Positions 42,986 through 52,817 of a stretch of DNA of 64,000 bases are shown here, piece by piece. The notes beneath the pieces are model-generated. The model searched no databases. It worked only from the letters and a program-made list of their open reading frames with translations, and was not told the DNA's origin. Every line of letters starts with the position of its first letter. Within the stretch, counting starts at the first letter, position 1. Source of the stretch: Laceyella sacchari (GTDB lineage Bacteria; Bacillota; Bacilli; Thermoactinomycetales; Thermoactinomycetaceae); contig NZ_SMDD01000001.1 in assembly GCF_004343255.1 (NCBI RefSeq), forward strand, positions 947,284 through 1,011,283. Reading direction: 5' to 3'. The translations under genes were made by a program, and so were the position numbers.

Positions 42986-43180
42986 AATTGTTTTCATTGC
43001 ATGTGTGACAAAATTATGTTATTCTTTAAACAGGATTTCTTTACTCTATGAACCATGGCACCAATTATGGGATCCTGATAGATTTGTCAAAAAGAAATAC
43101 ATAGTAGATAGGCTGTTGGGGTCGAAGATTTCGATAGGGATTTACTTGGCGTCGATTTAAATCGAATAAGTATCTCCAAT

Positions 43181-43211
43181 CGAGCAGGCGCACCCTGCTC
43201 GGTTGTTTTTC
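43181..43211 (+). terminator. Terminator or attenuator hairpin upstream of cmk
   Basis: CGAGCAGG and CCTGCTCG arms followed by GTTGTTTTT, 32 bp before the cmk start. The 43080-43180 stretch before it has further self-complementary pieces (TCGAAGATTTCGA, TCGATTTAAATCGA). This looks like a structured leader or a small RNA. Confidence 0.6.
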
Positions 43212-43241
43212 ATCCCGACTTAGGGAGGATTTGTTAGGTAG

Positions 43242-43910
43242 ATGAAACAGTTGCAAGTAGCGATTGATGGACCGGCTGGAGCCGGCAAAAGTACGGTGGC
43301 TCGTCGGGTTGCAGGTCGCCTTGGGTTGTCTTATGTCGACACCGGGGCTATGTACCGAGCCATCGCTTGGAAAGCGCTCCAGGAGAATTTAAATGTGTTT
43401 GACGAAGAAGCGGTCACCCAGTTGGCGGAACAGCTTCACTTTTCCCTTCATCCTCAAGGAGTCATGGTTAACGGACAATTGCTGAAAGAAGAGATCCGAA
43501 CCCAAGAAATTTCGAGCTTGGCGTCGGCCATCGCGAAAATGCCAGGGGTGCGCCGCATCCTTGTGAATAAGCAGCGGGATATTGCCGCACGTCAGAGCGT
43601 AGTGATGGATGGGCGGGATATTGGCACACATGTTTTGCCGGAAGCAGATGTGAAAGTGTTTTTAACCGCCACCATTGAAGAACGTGCCCTCCGACGGTAC
43701 AAAGAGTTAAAAGCCAGAGGGGCGGACGTGGACTTGGACGGGCTGAGGGAAGAGATCCGGCGCCGCGATGAAAACGACCGCACGCGTAAGCATGCTCCGC
43801 TTAAACAGGCCAAAGATGCTGTGCTTATCGACACAACGCATCTCTCGATCGATGAAATTGTTGAAAGCATTATGCAACTTTGCCGTCACAAATTAGGCGG
43901 TGGGGAGTAA
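43242..43910 (+). CDS. cmk: Cytidylate kinase
   Basis: 222 aa. P-loop GPAGAGKSTVARRVA, CMP site SYVDTGAMYRAIAW, MDGRDIGTHVLPEAD and lid RRRDENDRTR. Phosphorylates CMP and dCMP. Starts the cmk-plsC-ypfD cluster. Confidence 0.96.
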   Translation: MKQLQVAIDGPAGAGKSTVARRVAGRLGLSYVDTGAMYRAIAWKALQENLNVFDEEAVTQLAEQLHFSLHPQGVMVNGQLLKEEIRTQEISSLASAIAKMPGVRRILVNKQRDIAARQSVVMDGRDIGTHVLPEADVKVFLTATIEERALRRYKELKARGADVDLDGLREEIRRRDENDRTRKHAPLKQAKDAVLIDTTHLSIDEIVESIMQLCRHKLGGGE

Positions 43911-43913
43911 GAT

Positions 43914-44504
43914 ATGTTCTATACGAAGATCCGCAGTATCGCACAACACCTGTTGCGCATGTTGTTCCGGGTAAAAGTGATTGGAAAGGAGCATGTTCCG
44001 TCACAAGGGCCCGCCGTCATCTGCGCCAATCATATCAGTAATCTTGATCCGCCGGTGGTTGGCGGATTCATCGACACGCGCGAAATCCATTTCATGGCCA
44101 AAGAAGAGTTGTTCCGTATTCCGATCATCGGTAAAATCATTACAAAATTAAATGCTTTCCCGGTGAAGCGGGGCGGTGGCGACAGCGGAGCGGTTAAGCA
44201 TGCGATCCGGCTACTTCGAAATGGACACGTGTTGGGGATTTTTCCTGAAGGAACCCGCTCCAAATCGGGTGAACTCGGAAAAGCCCACGTCGGAGCTGCG
44301 CTGATCGCCATAAAAGGCAAAGCGCCCATGATCCCTGTGGCGATCATTGGTCCATACCGTTTGTTTCGCCAGACCAAAGTGATCATCGGGGAGCCGATCG
44401 ACACGGTAACGTTCTCGGAAGGCAAAGCTGGAACCGATGCTGCGAACGAACTCACTGAGTTGGTCATGTTGCGGATTAAACAAATGATTGATCATCATAG
44501 ATAA
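43914..44504 (+). CDS. plsC: 1-acyl-sn-glycerol-3-phosphate acyltransferase
   Basis: 196 aa. Acyltransferase motifs H-x4-D in CANHISNLDPP, FPVKRGGGD, GIFPEGTRSKSGEL and IPVAIIGPY. Second acylation of glycerol-3-phosphate in membrane lipid synthesis. 3 bp after cmk, so coupled. A terminator follows. Confidence 0.95.
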   Translation: MFYTKIRSIAQHLLRMLFRVKVIGKEHVPSQGPAVICANHISNLDPPVVGGFIDTREIHFMAKEELFRIPIIGKIITKLNAFPVKRGGGDSGAVKHAIRLLRNGHVLGIFPEGTRSKSGELGKAHVGAALIAIKGKAPMIPVAIIGPYRLFRQTKVIIGEPIDTVTFSEGKAGTDAANELTELVMLRIKQMIDHHR

Positions 44505-44514
44505 TTAGATCGTA

Positions 44515-44546
44515 TGAAAAAGGTGAATTGCGCTCACCTTTTTCAT
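44515..44546 (+). terminator. Terminator after plsC
   Basis: GAAAAAGGTGA and TCACCTTTTTC arms. Confidence 0.8.
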
Positions 44547-44617
44547 CCAGATCTTTCCTTCATATAATTTGATTTAGATATTTTTATGACAGTGTGGAGA
44601 ATGAGGAGGGCATGTTC

Positions 44618-45781
44618 ATGGCAGAAGAGATGAAATCTGAATTGACTGAAGTTGCTACATTCCAAGTAGGAGATGTAGTGAAAGGGAAAGTTGTTAGCGT
44701 AGAACAAAATCAAGCGTTGGTGGACATTGGTTACAAATCGGAAGCAATCCTGCCAATTTCAGAATTATCTAGTTTGCATGTGGATAAAGTAGCTGACGTT
44801 TTGAATGTTGACGACGAGCTGGATGTGAAAGTAATCCGCATCAAGGAAGACGAAGATAAATTGATTGTTTCCAAAAAAGCCGTCGATGCTGAAAAGTCCT
44901 GGGAAGAGTTGCAACGCAAATTTGAAAGCGGCGAGGTAATCACAGCGACTGTAGCCGATATCGTCAAAGGCGGCTTGGTTGTTGATGTTGGTGTGCGTGG
45001 CTTCATTCCGGCTTCCCATGTTGAATTGCATTTCGTGGAAGATTTCAGCGACTACAAAGGCCGTGAGCTTTCATTGAAAGTAATTGAGCTGGACGCTGAG
45101 AAAAACAAATGCATCTTGTCCCACAAAGCGGTGTTGGAAGAAGAGCTGAACCGCAAAAAAGAAGCTGTGCTCGCTTCTTTGGAAGAAGGGCAAGTACTGG
45201 AAGGAACCGTTCAACGCCTGACCGATTTCGGCGCGTTTGTCGACATCGGCGGAGTGGATGGCTTGGTTCACGTATCCGAATTGGCTTGGCATCGCGTTGA
45301 ACATCCGGCAGATATGTTAAAAGAAGGCGACAAGGTGAAGGTGAAAGTGCTCAAAGTAAATCGCGAACAAGAGCGCATCAGCTTGAGCATTAAAGAAACC
45401 GAGGAAGGCCCATGGGAAAAAGTGGCCAAAGAACTCTCTGCCGGCGATGTGGTTAAAGGTACTGTAAAACGCTTGGTTTCCTTCGGTGCTTTCGTAGAAG
45501 TGTTCCCAGGCGTAGAAGGGCTTGTTCACGTATCTCAAATTTCCCGTCGCCATGTGGCTACCCCAGCTGAAGTGTTGGAGGAAGGCCAAGAGGTACAAGT
45601 GAAAGTGCTTGAAATGGCTCCAGAACAAAAGCGCATCAGCTTGAGCATCAAAGATGTTGAGGTGGAAGAGGAGCGCAAAGAAGTAAAAGAAGTAATGGAG
45701 CAACAACAACAAGAACAACCGGCCAGCGGATTGAACGTAACGTTGGGTGACATGTATCCCGAGTTGCGCAATTTGAAATAA
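44618..45781 (+). CDS. ypfD: S1 RNA-binding-domain protein (YpfD/RpsA-like)
   Basis: 387 aa with four S1 repeats (GDVVKGKVVSVEQNQALVDIG; ITATVADIVKGGLVVDVG; LEGTVQRLTDFGAFVDIGG; VKGTVKRLVSFGAFVEVFPG) and a Gln/Glu-rich tail. Shorter than the six-repeat E. coli S1, as usual in Bacillales. ATG at 44618 is 7 bp from GAGGAGGG; the ATG at 44612 is too close. Confidence 0.93.
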   Translation: MAEEMKSELTEVATFQVGDVVKGKVVSVEQNQALVDIGYKSEAILPISELSSLHVDKVADVLNVDDELDVKVIRIKEDEDKLIVSKKAVDAEKSWEELQRKFESGEVITATVADIVKGGLVVDVGVRGFIPASHVELHFVEDFSDYKGRELSLKVIELDAEKNKCILSHKAVLEEELNRKKEAVLASLEEGQVLEGTVQRLTDFGAFVDIGGVDGLVHVSELAWHRVEHPADMLKEGDKVKVKVLKVNREQERISLSIKETEEGPWEKVAKELSAGDVVKGTVKRLVSFGAFVEVFPGVEGLVHVSQISRRHVATPAEVLEEGQEVQVKVLEMAPEQKRISLSIKDVEVEEERKEVKEVMEQQQQEQPASGLNVTLGDMYPELRNLK

Positions 45782-45799
45782 TAACAATCAGCTTCCATC

Positions 45800-45834
45800 A
45801 GAACCAGCCAGATTTTGGCTGGTTCTTTTTTTGC
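45800..45834 (+). terminator. Terminator after ypfD
   Basis: AGAACCAGCCA and TGGCTGGTTCT arms followed by T6. Confidence 0.85.
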
Positions 45835-45853
45835 TTAAAAAGGTGGTAGCAGA

Positions 45854-46507
45854 GTGACACTAAAAAAAACCCATGTGTCTGGAGGAAATCGGAAAATGGC
45901 TCCCGGCATTTTGGCACAATTGTGTTTGCTCATTTTGATTATCTTGTATTGGGCGGGATGGCTGGAAACGGATTGGCCCCGCAAATGGGCATACGGATTG
46001 GCCGTAACCGCTTGGTGGCTGACTTCTAGTCCGCCTCTTGCCATGAAGGAGGCGTGGTGGATTCACCCAGGGGCTGTTGTGTTGCTGATCGGACTGGCTA
46101 TCACGCTTGGCCGGCTTTGCTTGTCCAGGGCAACGGTAACGATCAGTTTCGGGGTGTTTTCGGGAACAGCGCTTTTCTTGTGGCATGAATATGCCCGGGT
46201 CGCCACCGATTGGGCTGATCCTCTGTTCCGCTTATTCTGCGTTGCAGTGTTCGTGGGTATTGGCGGCTTGTTTTCCCGAAGTGTCAAAGAACATGTGGCT
46301 TGCCTCCTTTGTGGAAGTATGATGTTGCATGTGTGGATCGCGTCTTTTCACCGTGAGATGTTGATGCCGCTAATCTGGGGGTCAGGTGAATTTTTGGATA
46401 CGGTATGGCTTTCGTTGCTTGTGATGTTGGGATGGCGCCGGTTAAGAGTGTTTGCCGCCAACATTCATGAGAAGTGGATGCGGATTCCTCTACGAAAGGA
46501 AGAGTGA
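45854..46507 (+). CDS. Membrane protein in the yphA position
   Basis: 217 aa with about six hydrophobic segments from residue 18 on and a basic C-terminus. No catalytic motif. GTG start at 45854 with AAGGTGG upstream. The place between ypfD and the YIEGIA gene/der corresponds to B. subtilis yphA. Function unknown. Confidence 0.8.
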   Translation: MTLKKTHVSGGNRKMAPGILAQLCLLILIILYWAGWLETDWPRKWAYGLAVTAWWLTSSPPLAMKEAWWIHPGAVVLLIGLAITLGRLCLSRATVTISFGVFSGTALFLWHEYARVATDWADPLFRLFCVAVFVGIGGLFSRSVKEHVACLLCGSMMLHVWIASFHREMLMPLIWGSGEFLDTVWLSLLVMLGWRRLRVFAANIHEKWMRIPLRKEE

Positions 46508-46513
46508 AGTGAA

Positions 46514-47422
46514 ATGAATTTATCTCTTTACACCTTGGCCGTGGTATGGGGGGTGGTGGCTGGTTTCGTAACAAGAATTCGGATGTTGGAGAGTGATTAT
46601 CGCCAATATCCGACCTACCCGCATGGCCATGTGATCCATCTGGCCTTGGGTCTGATTGCTGCCGCCCTTGGCGCGGTGGCTGTTCCAGCTCTGATGCAAA
46701 AGGATTACACGGCGATCACATTTTTGACGGTAGCCGCGCAACAATTTCGTGATGTTCGCAACATGGAACGGCAAATGTTGACCAATTTGGATGAACTGGA
46801 ATTGGTGCCCAGAGGAAAAAATTATATTGAAGGCATTGCCATGGTTTTTGAAGGAAGAAATTATATCGTCATCTTCGCTGCTTTTCTTACTTCGCTTAGT
46901 GTCGTCATTTTCCATTATTGGTGGGTTGGGGCGCTGGTCGGTTTGGCGATTCTTTTTTTGAGCGGGTTTCTTATGTCGGGTAAAGTGATTTATGACATCG
47001 CTGAAGTAGAGGTCGCACCGCTCCGGATTGAAGGGGCCAGCCTGTACGTGCAGGATATCTATTTGATGAATATTGGGTTGGAGGACAACCGTAAACGCAT
47101 CTTGGAGAATGGGATCGGCATCCTGATCACACCGCGCCAGGCAAGCGGACGGGTCACGATTGGCAATGTGGGGCAAAGGCAGGCGATTTTGCATGATGTG
47201 TCCACCATTTTGGGCGTGTATCGTGACACGGGAGAGCCGGCGCTGACTCCGTTGGCCAAACGGGATTTGAAAGACGGGCGGCTGGGTATCCTCTTGTTGC
47301 CGCAAGAGAAAGACGTGGAACGAGCTGTTGAGATCGTTAAAAATGTACCTGTCTTAGAGAGTGCCATTCGCAAACCGAGCAAAATGCCCAAGGAATTGAG
47401 AAAAAGGTGGGAAAGCGCATGA
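46514..47422 (+). CDS. YIEGIA family membrane protein
   Basis: 302 aa. N-terminal helices and the family hallmark NYIEGIAMVFEGRNYIVIFA near residue 110, followed by two more helices and a cytosolic C-terminal half. Sporulation-associated family of unknown biochemistry. Overlaps the next small gene by ATGA. Confidence 0.85.
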   Translation: MNLSLYTLAVVWGVVAGFVTRIRMLESDYRQYPTYPHGHVIHLALGLIAAALGAVAVPALMQKDYTAITFLTVAAQQFRDVRNMERQMLTNLDELELVPRGKNYIEGIAMVFEGRNYIVIFAAFLTSLSVVIFHYWWVGALVGLAILFLSGFLMSGKVIYDIAEVEVAPLRIEGASLYVQDIYLMNIGLEDNRKRILENGIGILITPRQASGRVTIGNVGQRQAILHDVSTILGVYRDTGEPALTPLAKRDLKDGRLGILLLPQEKDVERAVEIVKNVPVLESAIRKPSKMPKELRKRWESA

Positions 47423-47601
47423 GCAAAGGGAAAATATTGGCGGTCATCACCACGCAGCGCGACAAAGTGGCAGGAGGGGCTCCCATCTTTGCGGCTGACT
47501 CCTTGGAAGAGCTGGAGCAAAAAGCGTTTCTGCTAGAAAAAATTTTGGATGCGATGGTGCATGAGATTGACCAGGATACGAAGATTATCGTGAAACACTA
47601 A
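47419..47601 (+). CDS. Small partner protein of YIEGIA (capping subunit type)
   Basis: 60 aa, MSKGKILAVITTQRDKVAGG followed by APIFAADSLEELEQ and a helical end. ATG overlaps the YIEGIA stop and AGGTGGG lies 8 bp upstream, so translation is coupled. Small genes in this place are described as capping complex subunits for YIEGIA; I infer the name from context. Confidence 0.75.
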   Translation: MSKGKILAVITTQRDKVAGGAPIFAADSLEELEQKAFLLEKILDAMVHEIDQDTKIIVKH

Positions 47602-47691
47602 GATGCTGGTTGCTTAAAGAATCAATGTTCAGTTAAGATTAGGTATGTCTTATACTTATATATGGGAATATGCGAAAAGTGAGGATGTTGT

Positions 47692-49005
47692 ATGAGCTTA
47701 CCTGTAGTAGCGATAGTTGGACGACCGAATGTGGGAAAGTCGACGATTTTCAACCGCTTGGCGGGGGAACGCATCGCGATTGTGGAAGACCAGCCAGGCA
47801 TTACCAGAGATCGGATTTATTCTCGCAGTGAATGGAATGGGCGTGAGTTTCACTTAATTGATACAGGCGGCATTGAGTTTGGAGACACCGATGAGATTAT
47901 GGATCATATTCGCAATCAGGTGGAATTGGCCCTTGATGAAGCGGATGTGATTTTGTTTGTCGCCGATGCCCGCGATGGCGTCACTACCACAGATGAAGAG
48001 GTGGCTAGGTTTTTACACCGCACCAACAAACCAGTGATTCTGATGGTAAACAAGGTGGATGACATCAAATACACCGAGAATGTGTTTGAGTTTTACCAAT
48101 TGGGTTTTGAGCATGTGATTCCGGTGTCTTCCTTGCATGGAACCGGAACAGGCGATATGCTGGATGCTGTAGTGGAACATTTTCCTGACAGGGAAGAAGA
48201 GGAGTATGAAGAAGACACCATCAAAGTGTCCCTTATCGGCCGCCCCAACGTTGGGAAATCTTCACTTGTCAATGCGTTGCTGGGAGAAGAGAGGGTCATT
48301 GTCAGCCCTGTTGCGGGAACCACGCGGGATGCTGTTGACACTCCGTTTGAATATGAAGGACAAAAATTTGTCCTCATCGATACGGCCGGGATTCGCAAAC
48401 GGGGAAAAGTGTACGAATCGATTGAGAAATACAGTGTGATCCGTGCATTGCGCGCCATTGAGCGCTCGGATGTGTGCTTAATCGTGATCGACGGCGAACG
48501 GGGGATCGCGGAGCAGGATAAGAAAATTGCCGGTTATGCGCATGAGGCGGGAAGAGCTGCCATCTTCGTGGTGAACAAATGGGATGCGGTCGAAAAAGAT
48601 GAAAAAACCATGGACCGCTTCAAGCGGCGGATTCGTGAAGAATTCCAGTTTATGCACTACGCGCCGATCCTGTTTGTTTCCGCTAAAACGAAACGCCGTA
48701 TTCATACGGTGTTGCCTGAAGTGAATGAAGTGGCTGAACAACACGCAATGCGCGTGCCCACGTCGGTGCTCAACCAAGTGATTCAGGACGCCATGGTGAC
48801 AACACCGCCTCCATCGGATCGGGGTCGCCGATTCCGGGTTCGCTATGTGACCCAGGCGACAGTGAAACCACCTACCTTCATCTTGTTTGTCAATGACCCG
48901 GAACTTTCGCATTTCAGCTACTTGCGCTATCTCGAAAACCAGTTGCGGCAAGCGTTTCCGTTTAAAGGGACGCCACTTAGAATCATGCTGCGAAAGAAAA
49001 GCTAA
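47692..49005 (+). CDS. der: Ribosome-associated GTPase Der (EngA)
   Basis: 437 aa. Two tandem G domains: [14 protein letters not shown] with DTGGI and NKVD, then [15 protein letters not shown] with DTAGI and NKWD. A C-terminal KH-like domain follows ([20 protein letters not shown]). Needed for 50S assembly. Confidence 0.97.
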   Translation: MSLPVVAIVGRPNVGKSTIFNRLAGERIAIVEDQPGITRDRIYSRSEWNGREFHLIDTGGIEFGDTDEIMDHIRNQVELALDEADVILFVADARDGVTTTDEEVARFLHRTNKPVILMVNKVDDIKYTENVFEFYQLGFEHVIPVSSLHGTGTGDMLDAVVEHFPDREEEEYEEDTIKVSLIGRPNVGKSSLVNALLGEERVIVSPVAGTTRDAVDTPFEYEGQKFVLIDTAGIRKRGKVYESIEKYSVIRALRAIERSDVCLIVIDGERGIAEQDKKIAGYAHEAGRAAIFVVNKWDAVEKDEKTMDRFKRRIREEFQFMHYAPILFVSAKTKRRIHTVLPEVNEVAEQHAMRVPTSVLNQVIQDAMVTTPPPSDRGRRFRVRYVTQATVKPPTFILFVNDPELSHFSYLRYLENQLRQAFPFKGTPLRIMLRKKS

Positions 49006-49034
49006 AGAAACTGAGAGACGGGGAGAGGGCAATA

Positions 49035-49631
49035 ATGCTACAAACATGGGGGATACCGATTGTCATTTCTTACTTGTTGGGTTCTATAAGTTTTAGTTAT
49101 TTGTTGACCAAATGGCTCAAGGGCGTTGATATTCGTGACTACGGTAGCGGCAATGCGGGAGCTACGAATACGTCGCGCGTGCTGGGGAAAGGGCCAGCCT
49201 TGATAGTCTTTTTGCTGGACGCGCTCAAAGGGATGGCCGCGGTCGGCTTTGGTTACTGGATGGCTGGCAACAGCCCGGATGTGAAATTGGTGATGATGGT
49301 GTGCGGGATTGCCGCCATCATTGGACATAACTGGCCAGTCTTTTTGGGATTCCGCGGTGGAAAAGGCATTGCCACGACGGTAGGAGTGACGTGCCTCATC
49401 GGCTTCACTGCAGCTGTCGTCGCCGGGGTCTGTGCTATCTTGTTTATCTTGTTTACACGGTATGTATCAGTCGGATCGCTGGTGTACACCTCCATCGTTC
49501 CCGTGATGATGTGGCTGTTGGATTATCCCACGGCTGTGGTGTGGTTGATGTTGATCGTGTCTGTGATGGCGCTGTGGAGACATAAACAAAATGTAATCAA
49601 TCTGTTTAAGGGAAACGAACGCAAGATTTAG
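49035..49631 (+). CDS. plsY: Glycerol-3-phosphate acyltransferase PlsY
   Basis: 198 aa, five helices. Motif 1 [35 protein letters not shown] and a C-terminal [14 protein letters not shown]. Uses acyl-phosphate to make lysophosphatidate. Next to gpsA, which provides its substrate. Confidence 0.96.
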   Translation: MLQTWGIPIVISYLLGSISFSYLLTKWLKGVDIRDYGSGNAGATNTSRVLGKGPALIVFLLDALKGMAAVGFGYWMAGNSPDVKLVMMVCGIAAIIGHNWPVFLGFRGGKGIATTVGVTCLIGFTAAVVAGVCAILFILFTRYVSVGSLVYTSIVPVMMWLLDYPTAVVWLMLIVSVMALWRHKQNVINLFKGNERKI

Positions 49632-49653
49632 ATTGATACAAGGGAGAAATCAC

Positions 49654-50679
49654 ATGAAAGGTAGAGTTGCTGTACTTGGAGCGGGGAGCTGGGGTACGGT
49701 TCTCGCTGCGGTGTTGGCCGACAACGGCCATGATGTGACATTGTGGGCGAGGCGTGAGGAGCAGGCGCAGGAAATCGATCAAGCGCACACCAACCGCAAA
49801 TATTTGCCGGATGTGAAATTGCCAGAAAACTTGCGGGCCACCTCTTCGTTGTCCGAAGCGCTAAAGGGCAAAAAGGCGGTACTATTTGCGGTTCCTTCGC
49901 ATTCCATGAGGGAGATTGCCCGTGAAGCGCGTCGTTGGATAGAGGCTGATGCGCTCGTCATCCATGCGGCCAAAGGATTTGAAATCGACTCGTTGAAACG
50001 GATGTCTGAAGTGCTGGCGGAGGAGTTGGGTGCAAGCCACGCGGAACGCATTACGGTGTTGTCCGGACCCAGCCACGCCGAAGAAGTGATTCGCCGTTGC
50101 CCCACGACTGTCGTCGTCGCCTCGCAGTCGGCACAAGCGGCCGAACAGGCGCAGATGCTGTTTATGAACTCGTATTTTCGAGTGTATACCAATCCTGATG
50201 TGATCGGGGTGGAAGTGGGGGGCGCCTTGAAAAATATCATCGCCCTGTCTGCGGGACTCGTTGACGGATTGGGCTTTGGTGACAACGCCAAAGCGGCTTT
50301 GCTGACTCGGGGATTGGCGGAGATCGCCCGGTTGGGTCACGCGATGGGCGCTGAGCCGATCACTTTTGTCGGACTGGCTGGCGTGGGCGACTTGGTGGTG
50401 ACTTGCACCAGTAGCCACAGTCGTAACTGGCGAGCCGGCCACATGATCAGCCAAGGCAAAAGGTTGGATGAGGTGCTTGCTACCATGGGCATGGTCGTTG
50501 AAGGCGTCCGTACCACCAAAGCTGCGTACGTGCTCAAAGAACGGTACCAGGTGGAAATGCCGATCGCAGAGCAGTTGTATGCTGTGCTGTTCGCAGACAA
50601 AGACCCGGAACAAGCCGTAAAAGAGCTGATGGGACGGGGGCGCACGCAGGAGCTGGAAGAAATTATCGGCGGCTGGTAG
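49654..50679 (+). CDS. gpsA: Glycerol-3-phosphate dehydrogenase [NAD(P)+]
   Basis: 341 aa. GAGSWGTVLAAVLADNGH at the N-terminus, LSGPSHAEEV, catalytic Lys in VGGALKNIIALSAG and GLGDLVVT-type stretch (GLAGVGDLVVTCTS). Reduces dihydroxyacetone phosphate for phospholipid synthesis. ATG at 49654 after AAGGGAG. Confidence 0.96.
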   Translation: MKGRVAVLGAGSWGTVLAAVLADNGHDVTLWARREEQAQEIDQAHTNRKYLPDVKLPENLRATSSLSEALKGKKAVLFAVPSHSMREIAREARRWIEADALVIHAAKGFEIDSLKRMSEVLAEELGASHAERITVLSGPSHAEEVIRRCPTTVVVASQSAQAAEQAQMLFMNSYFRVYTNPDVIGVEVGGALKNIIALSAGLVDGLGFGDNAKAALLTRGLAEIARLGHAMGAEPITFVGLAGVGDLVVTCTSSHSRNWRAGHMISQGKRLDEVLATMGMVVEGVRTTKAAYVLKERYQVEMPIAEQLYAVLFADKDPEQAVKELMGRGRTQELEEIIGGW

Positions 50680-50813
50680 CCATTTTGGGCGCTTTCCCTG
50701 TTGCAAGGTATTTGCTTGCTTCATACTCTGTAATAGCTTCAACCAATATCCATAAACTTGAGCACAAGAATCGGGGTCAGGGATGTGTGCAGGTGAAAGG
50801 GATTGGTCACGAA

Positions 50814-50856
50814 AGAGAGGGGTAATGCTGATTGAGCATTACCCCTCTCGTTTTTT
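50814..50856 (+). terminator. Terminator between gpsA and the convergent gene
   Basis: GAGAGGGGTAATGCT and AGCATTACCCCTCTC arms followed by T6; overlaps the end of the minus-strand gene. Confidence 0.85.
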
Positions 50857-51363
50857 GTAACTGGCTGCGGTCGGTTGTGACGGGCGAAAAAGGCTTGCGA
50901 TAAAGCGTTGAATGAGCGGCGATTGCAATAAGCTCAAGATGTTGCCCAATTGGAAGGGGGGCTGTTGCCCTGGTGACCCGTGTGACGGATCATCGTCAAA
51001 GGGGAGATTGATCACCGGAATATCTTGGTCTAAGGTGGATGGGGGACGCTTCTCGCCAGGCAGTGCCGGAAATCCACCGCGTTGTTTGGCATGGGCCATC
51101 ATTTTGGTGGCGATTTCAAACATTTGATAAGCATGATCCATCACGCTTTCTACCCGCTGGATGGATTGGCTCAAATCTTTGACGGTGGAGCGGAACTTCA
51201 TAAATCCGCTCAAAATGCGGGCGATGCTTGCCGAACTCAGTTGGGGAAAGACAAGGGGAGGCATGGTTTCTTCAAGCGGTTTAACCAAGGTGTTGTTTGG
51301 TTTTGTCTGTTTCTTGGCAGTTTTTTTATGACTTTGCGGTTTCTTTTTCTTTTTGGCGCTCAT
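50839..51363 (-). CDS. Hypothetical basic/proline-rich protein
   Basis: 174 aa. Lys-rich start (MSAKKKKKPQSHKKTAKKQ), middle helical part (RILSGFMKFRSTVKDLSQS), Pro/Gly-rich linker and hydrophobic LLQSPLIQRFIASLF near the end. This build is seen in small spore coat or VrrA/YqfQ-like proteins, but I cannot assign it. ATG at 51363 with GGAGG upstream. Confidence 0.65.
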   Translation of the reverse strand: MSAKKKKKPQSHKKTAKKQTKPNNTLVKPLEETMPPLVFPQLSSASIARILSGFMKFRSTVKDLSQSIQRVESVMDHAYQMFEIATKMMAHAKQRGGFPALPGEKRPPSTLDQDIPVINLPFDDDPSHGSPGQQPPFQLGNILSLLQSPLIQRFIASLFRPSQPTAASYKKREG

Positions 51364-51503
51364 AGGGAAATCCTCCATTTCAGGCTAGTGTCTATTTATC
51401 GTATGCAGGTGCCCGTCGGTGAAGCAGGGCACCTGCCCGACTGCTTGGTAGGCAGATGTGGATTTGCTATACTGTTATGATGAAGACAAGGGGTGGAAAA
51501 GAA

Positions 51504-51662
51504 ATGGAATTGGGTGTGAGTTTATTTTTATTGGTTCTGATTAATTTATTGATGACGTTGGGCAGACAGCAAAAAAGAGTTTGGGTGAGATGGATTTTGT
51601 CGTCTGTCTCATTGATTTTATTGATTGTAGCTCTGCTGTTTATCCTGAGAATGTTCATGTGA
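51504..51662 (+). CDS. Small two-helix membrane protein
   Basis: 52 aa: MELGVSLFLLVLINLLMTLG, a basic turn (RQQKRVWVRW) and a second helix. AAGGGGTGG sits 8 bp before the ATG. It ends 13 bp before yphF, probably in the same transcript. Unknown function. Confidence 0.6.
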   Translation: MELGVSLFLLVLINLLMTLGRQQKRVWVRWILSSVSLILLIVALLFILRMFM

Positions 51663-51675
51663 TGGAGGAATGGAA

Positions 51676-52410
51676 ATGCGACGCTGCAGTGGCTTGGCAA
51701 TCCTCTTGCTGTTTTGCACGCTGTTGACGGGGTGCCTGTATCCGCAAGAACGAAGACAAGAATGGGACAAGCTGGATCAGCATCTTGCACGCGTTCAGGC
51801 GGCGGTGGATACCTATTTGAAGCAGCAAAAAATGTTGCCGTATAAATACAGCCAAGACGATGTGAAATACTCGACGCATTACCAGGTGGACTTTATGCAG
51901 ATACAAGGGTATTTGGGGGATATTCCACCGTCGGCGTTCGAGAAAGGCGGGTACTTTATTTATGTGATGACCAATGTGGATACCAAACCTTTGGTTCGCC
52001 TATTTGATCTGCGTACCCACGATGCCGTGGACAAAGTGCAATTGGTTGTTAATTCATTTAAAGCGAAAAAGGGGAAATATCCACGAGGTGAAGCCGTGAG
52101 CCCTGGTTTTTACAAGGTTGATTTGGAGCAGTTAAATCTGGATAGCGTGCAAGTGCCCAGTCCGTACACTCCGGACACAATGCTGGACTTGATCATGGAT
52201 GAACAAGGGCGGGTCTATCTGGATTACCGTAGCGAAGTGATGAAAAAATGGCAACAAGCCAAAGAAAAGCCGTCAGCGGAGGAAGATCTGCGGGTATGGC
52301 TGGCACAGGACTCCTATTTTGTACCAGGATATTCACCAATGATGAAAATGAATAAAAATATGCCAGAATTAATTGTTCCAAGTGAAGGAACAGAGAAAAA
52401 ATCGCCTTGA
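51676..52410 (+). CDS. yphF: YphF-like lipoprotein
   Basis: 244 aa. Signal peptide with lipobox LLTGC at about residues 15-19, then a soluble domain with YLKQQKMLPYKYSQDDVKYS and VVNSFKAKKGKYPRGEAV. ATG at 51676 chosen for spacing to GGAGG. Position between gpsA and spoIVA matches B. subtilis yphF. Membrane-attached outside the cell; role unknown. Confidence 0.82.
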   Translation: MRRCSGLAILLLFCTLLTGCLYPQERRQEWDKLDQHLARVQAAVDTYLKQQKMLPYKYSQDDVKYSTHYQVDFMQIQGYLGDIPPSAFEKGGYFIYVMTNVDTKPLVRLFDLRTHDAVDKVQLVVNSFKAKKGKYPRGEAVSPGFYKVDLEQLNLDSVQVPSPYTPDTMLDLIMDEQGRVYLDYRSEVMKKWQQAKEKPSAEEDLRVWLAQDSYFVPGYSPMMKMNKNMPELIVPSEGTEKKSP

Positions 52411-52430
52411 AGCCAGGGCGATTTTTTCTT
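52395..52430 (+). terminator. Terminator of yphF
   Basis: AAAAAATCGCC and GGCGATTTTTT arms; the yphF stop lies in the loop. Confidence 0.8.
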
Positions 52431-52500
52431 TTCATGAATTTCTGACCTGTAGCCACATATTTATGGAATGACAAGTGTGTGGAAGGGGTGGAATCAAACC

Positions 52501-52665
52501 ATGGCGAGTTTATGGTTTCATCTCATTGTCATACCAGGCATTTTCTTGTTGGGCCATCTTACAGGATCAGTCAAGGTGGCAGGCTTCCGGACGCGGACGG
52601 TGCTAGTGAAAGGCAAACCTTCTCCTGTGCGTGGGAAGGTGAAAAAAAGAACCGAAACGGGATAA
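52501..52665 (+). CDS. Small membrane-anchored protein upstream of spoIVA
   Basis: 54 aa: one hydrophobic helix (WFHLIVIPGIFLLGHLTG) and a basic tail (GKVKKRTETG). ATG at 52501 with GGGGTGG upstream. No family recognised. Confidence 0.5.
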   Translation: MASLWFHLIVIPGIFLLGHLTGSVKVAGFRTRTVLVKGKPSPVRGKVKKRTETG

Positions 52666-52699
52666 CTCCCTCGGCGGCTCTATTTTTTTAGGCAAAGAT

Positions 52700-52727
52700 T
52701 CATATTGGGAAAAGGCATTCATATATT
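52700..52727 (+). promoter_or_regulatory. Sigma-E-type promoter of spoIVA
   Basis: TCATATT (52700-52706), 13 bp, CATATATT (52720-52727), close to the sigma-E pattern (KMATATT, CATACAMT). spoIVA is a mother-cell gene of the sigma-E regulon. Confidence 0.65.
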
Positions 52728-52817
52728 AGTAGTGTCAAAGGAAGGGTCCGGAGGGGGGATAGCCTTCGCACCGGCGACAGATCCAGAAAAGAGGGCGATT
52801 TTGAAGGAGGGACTTTC

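Noticed and set aside
46520-47305. 261-aa minus-strand frame opposite the YIEGIA gene
   Set aside because: Antisense shadow; the plus-strand gene has the family motif and overlapping neighbour.
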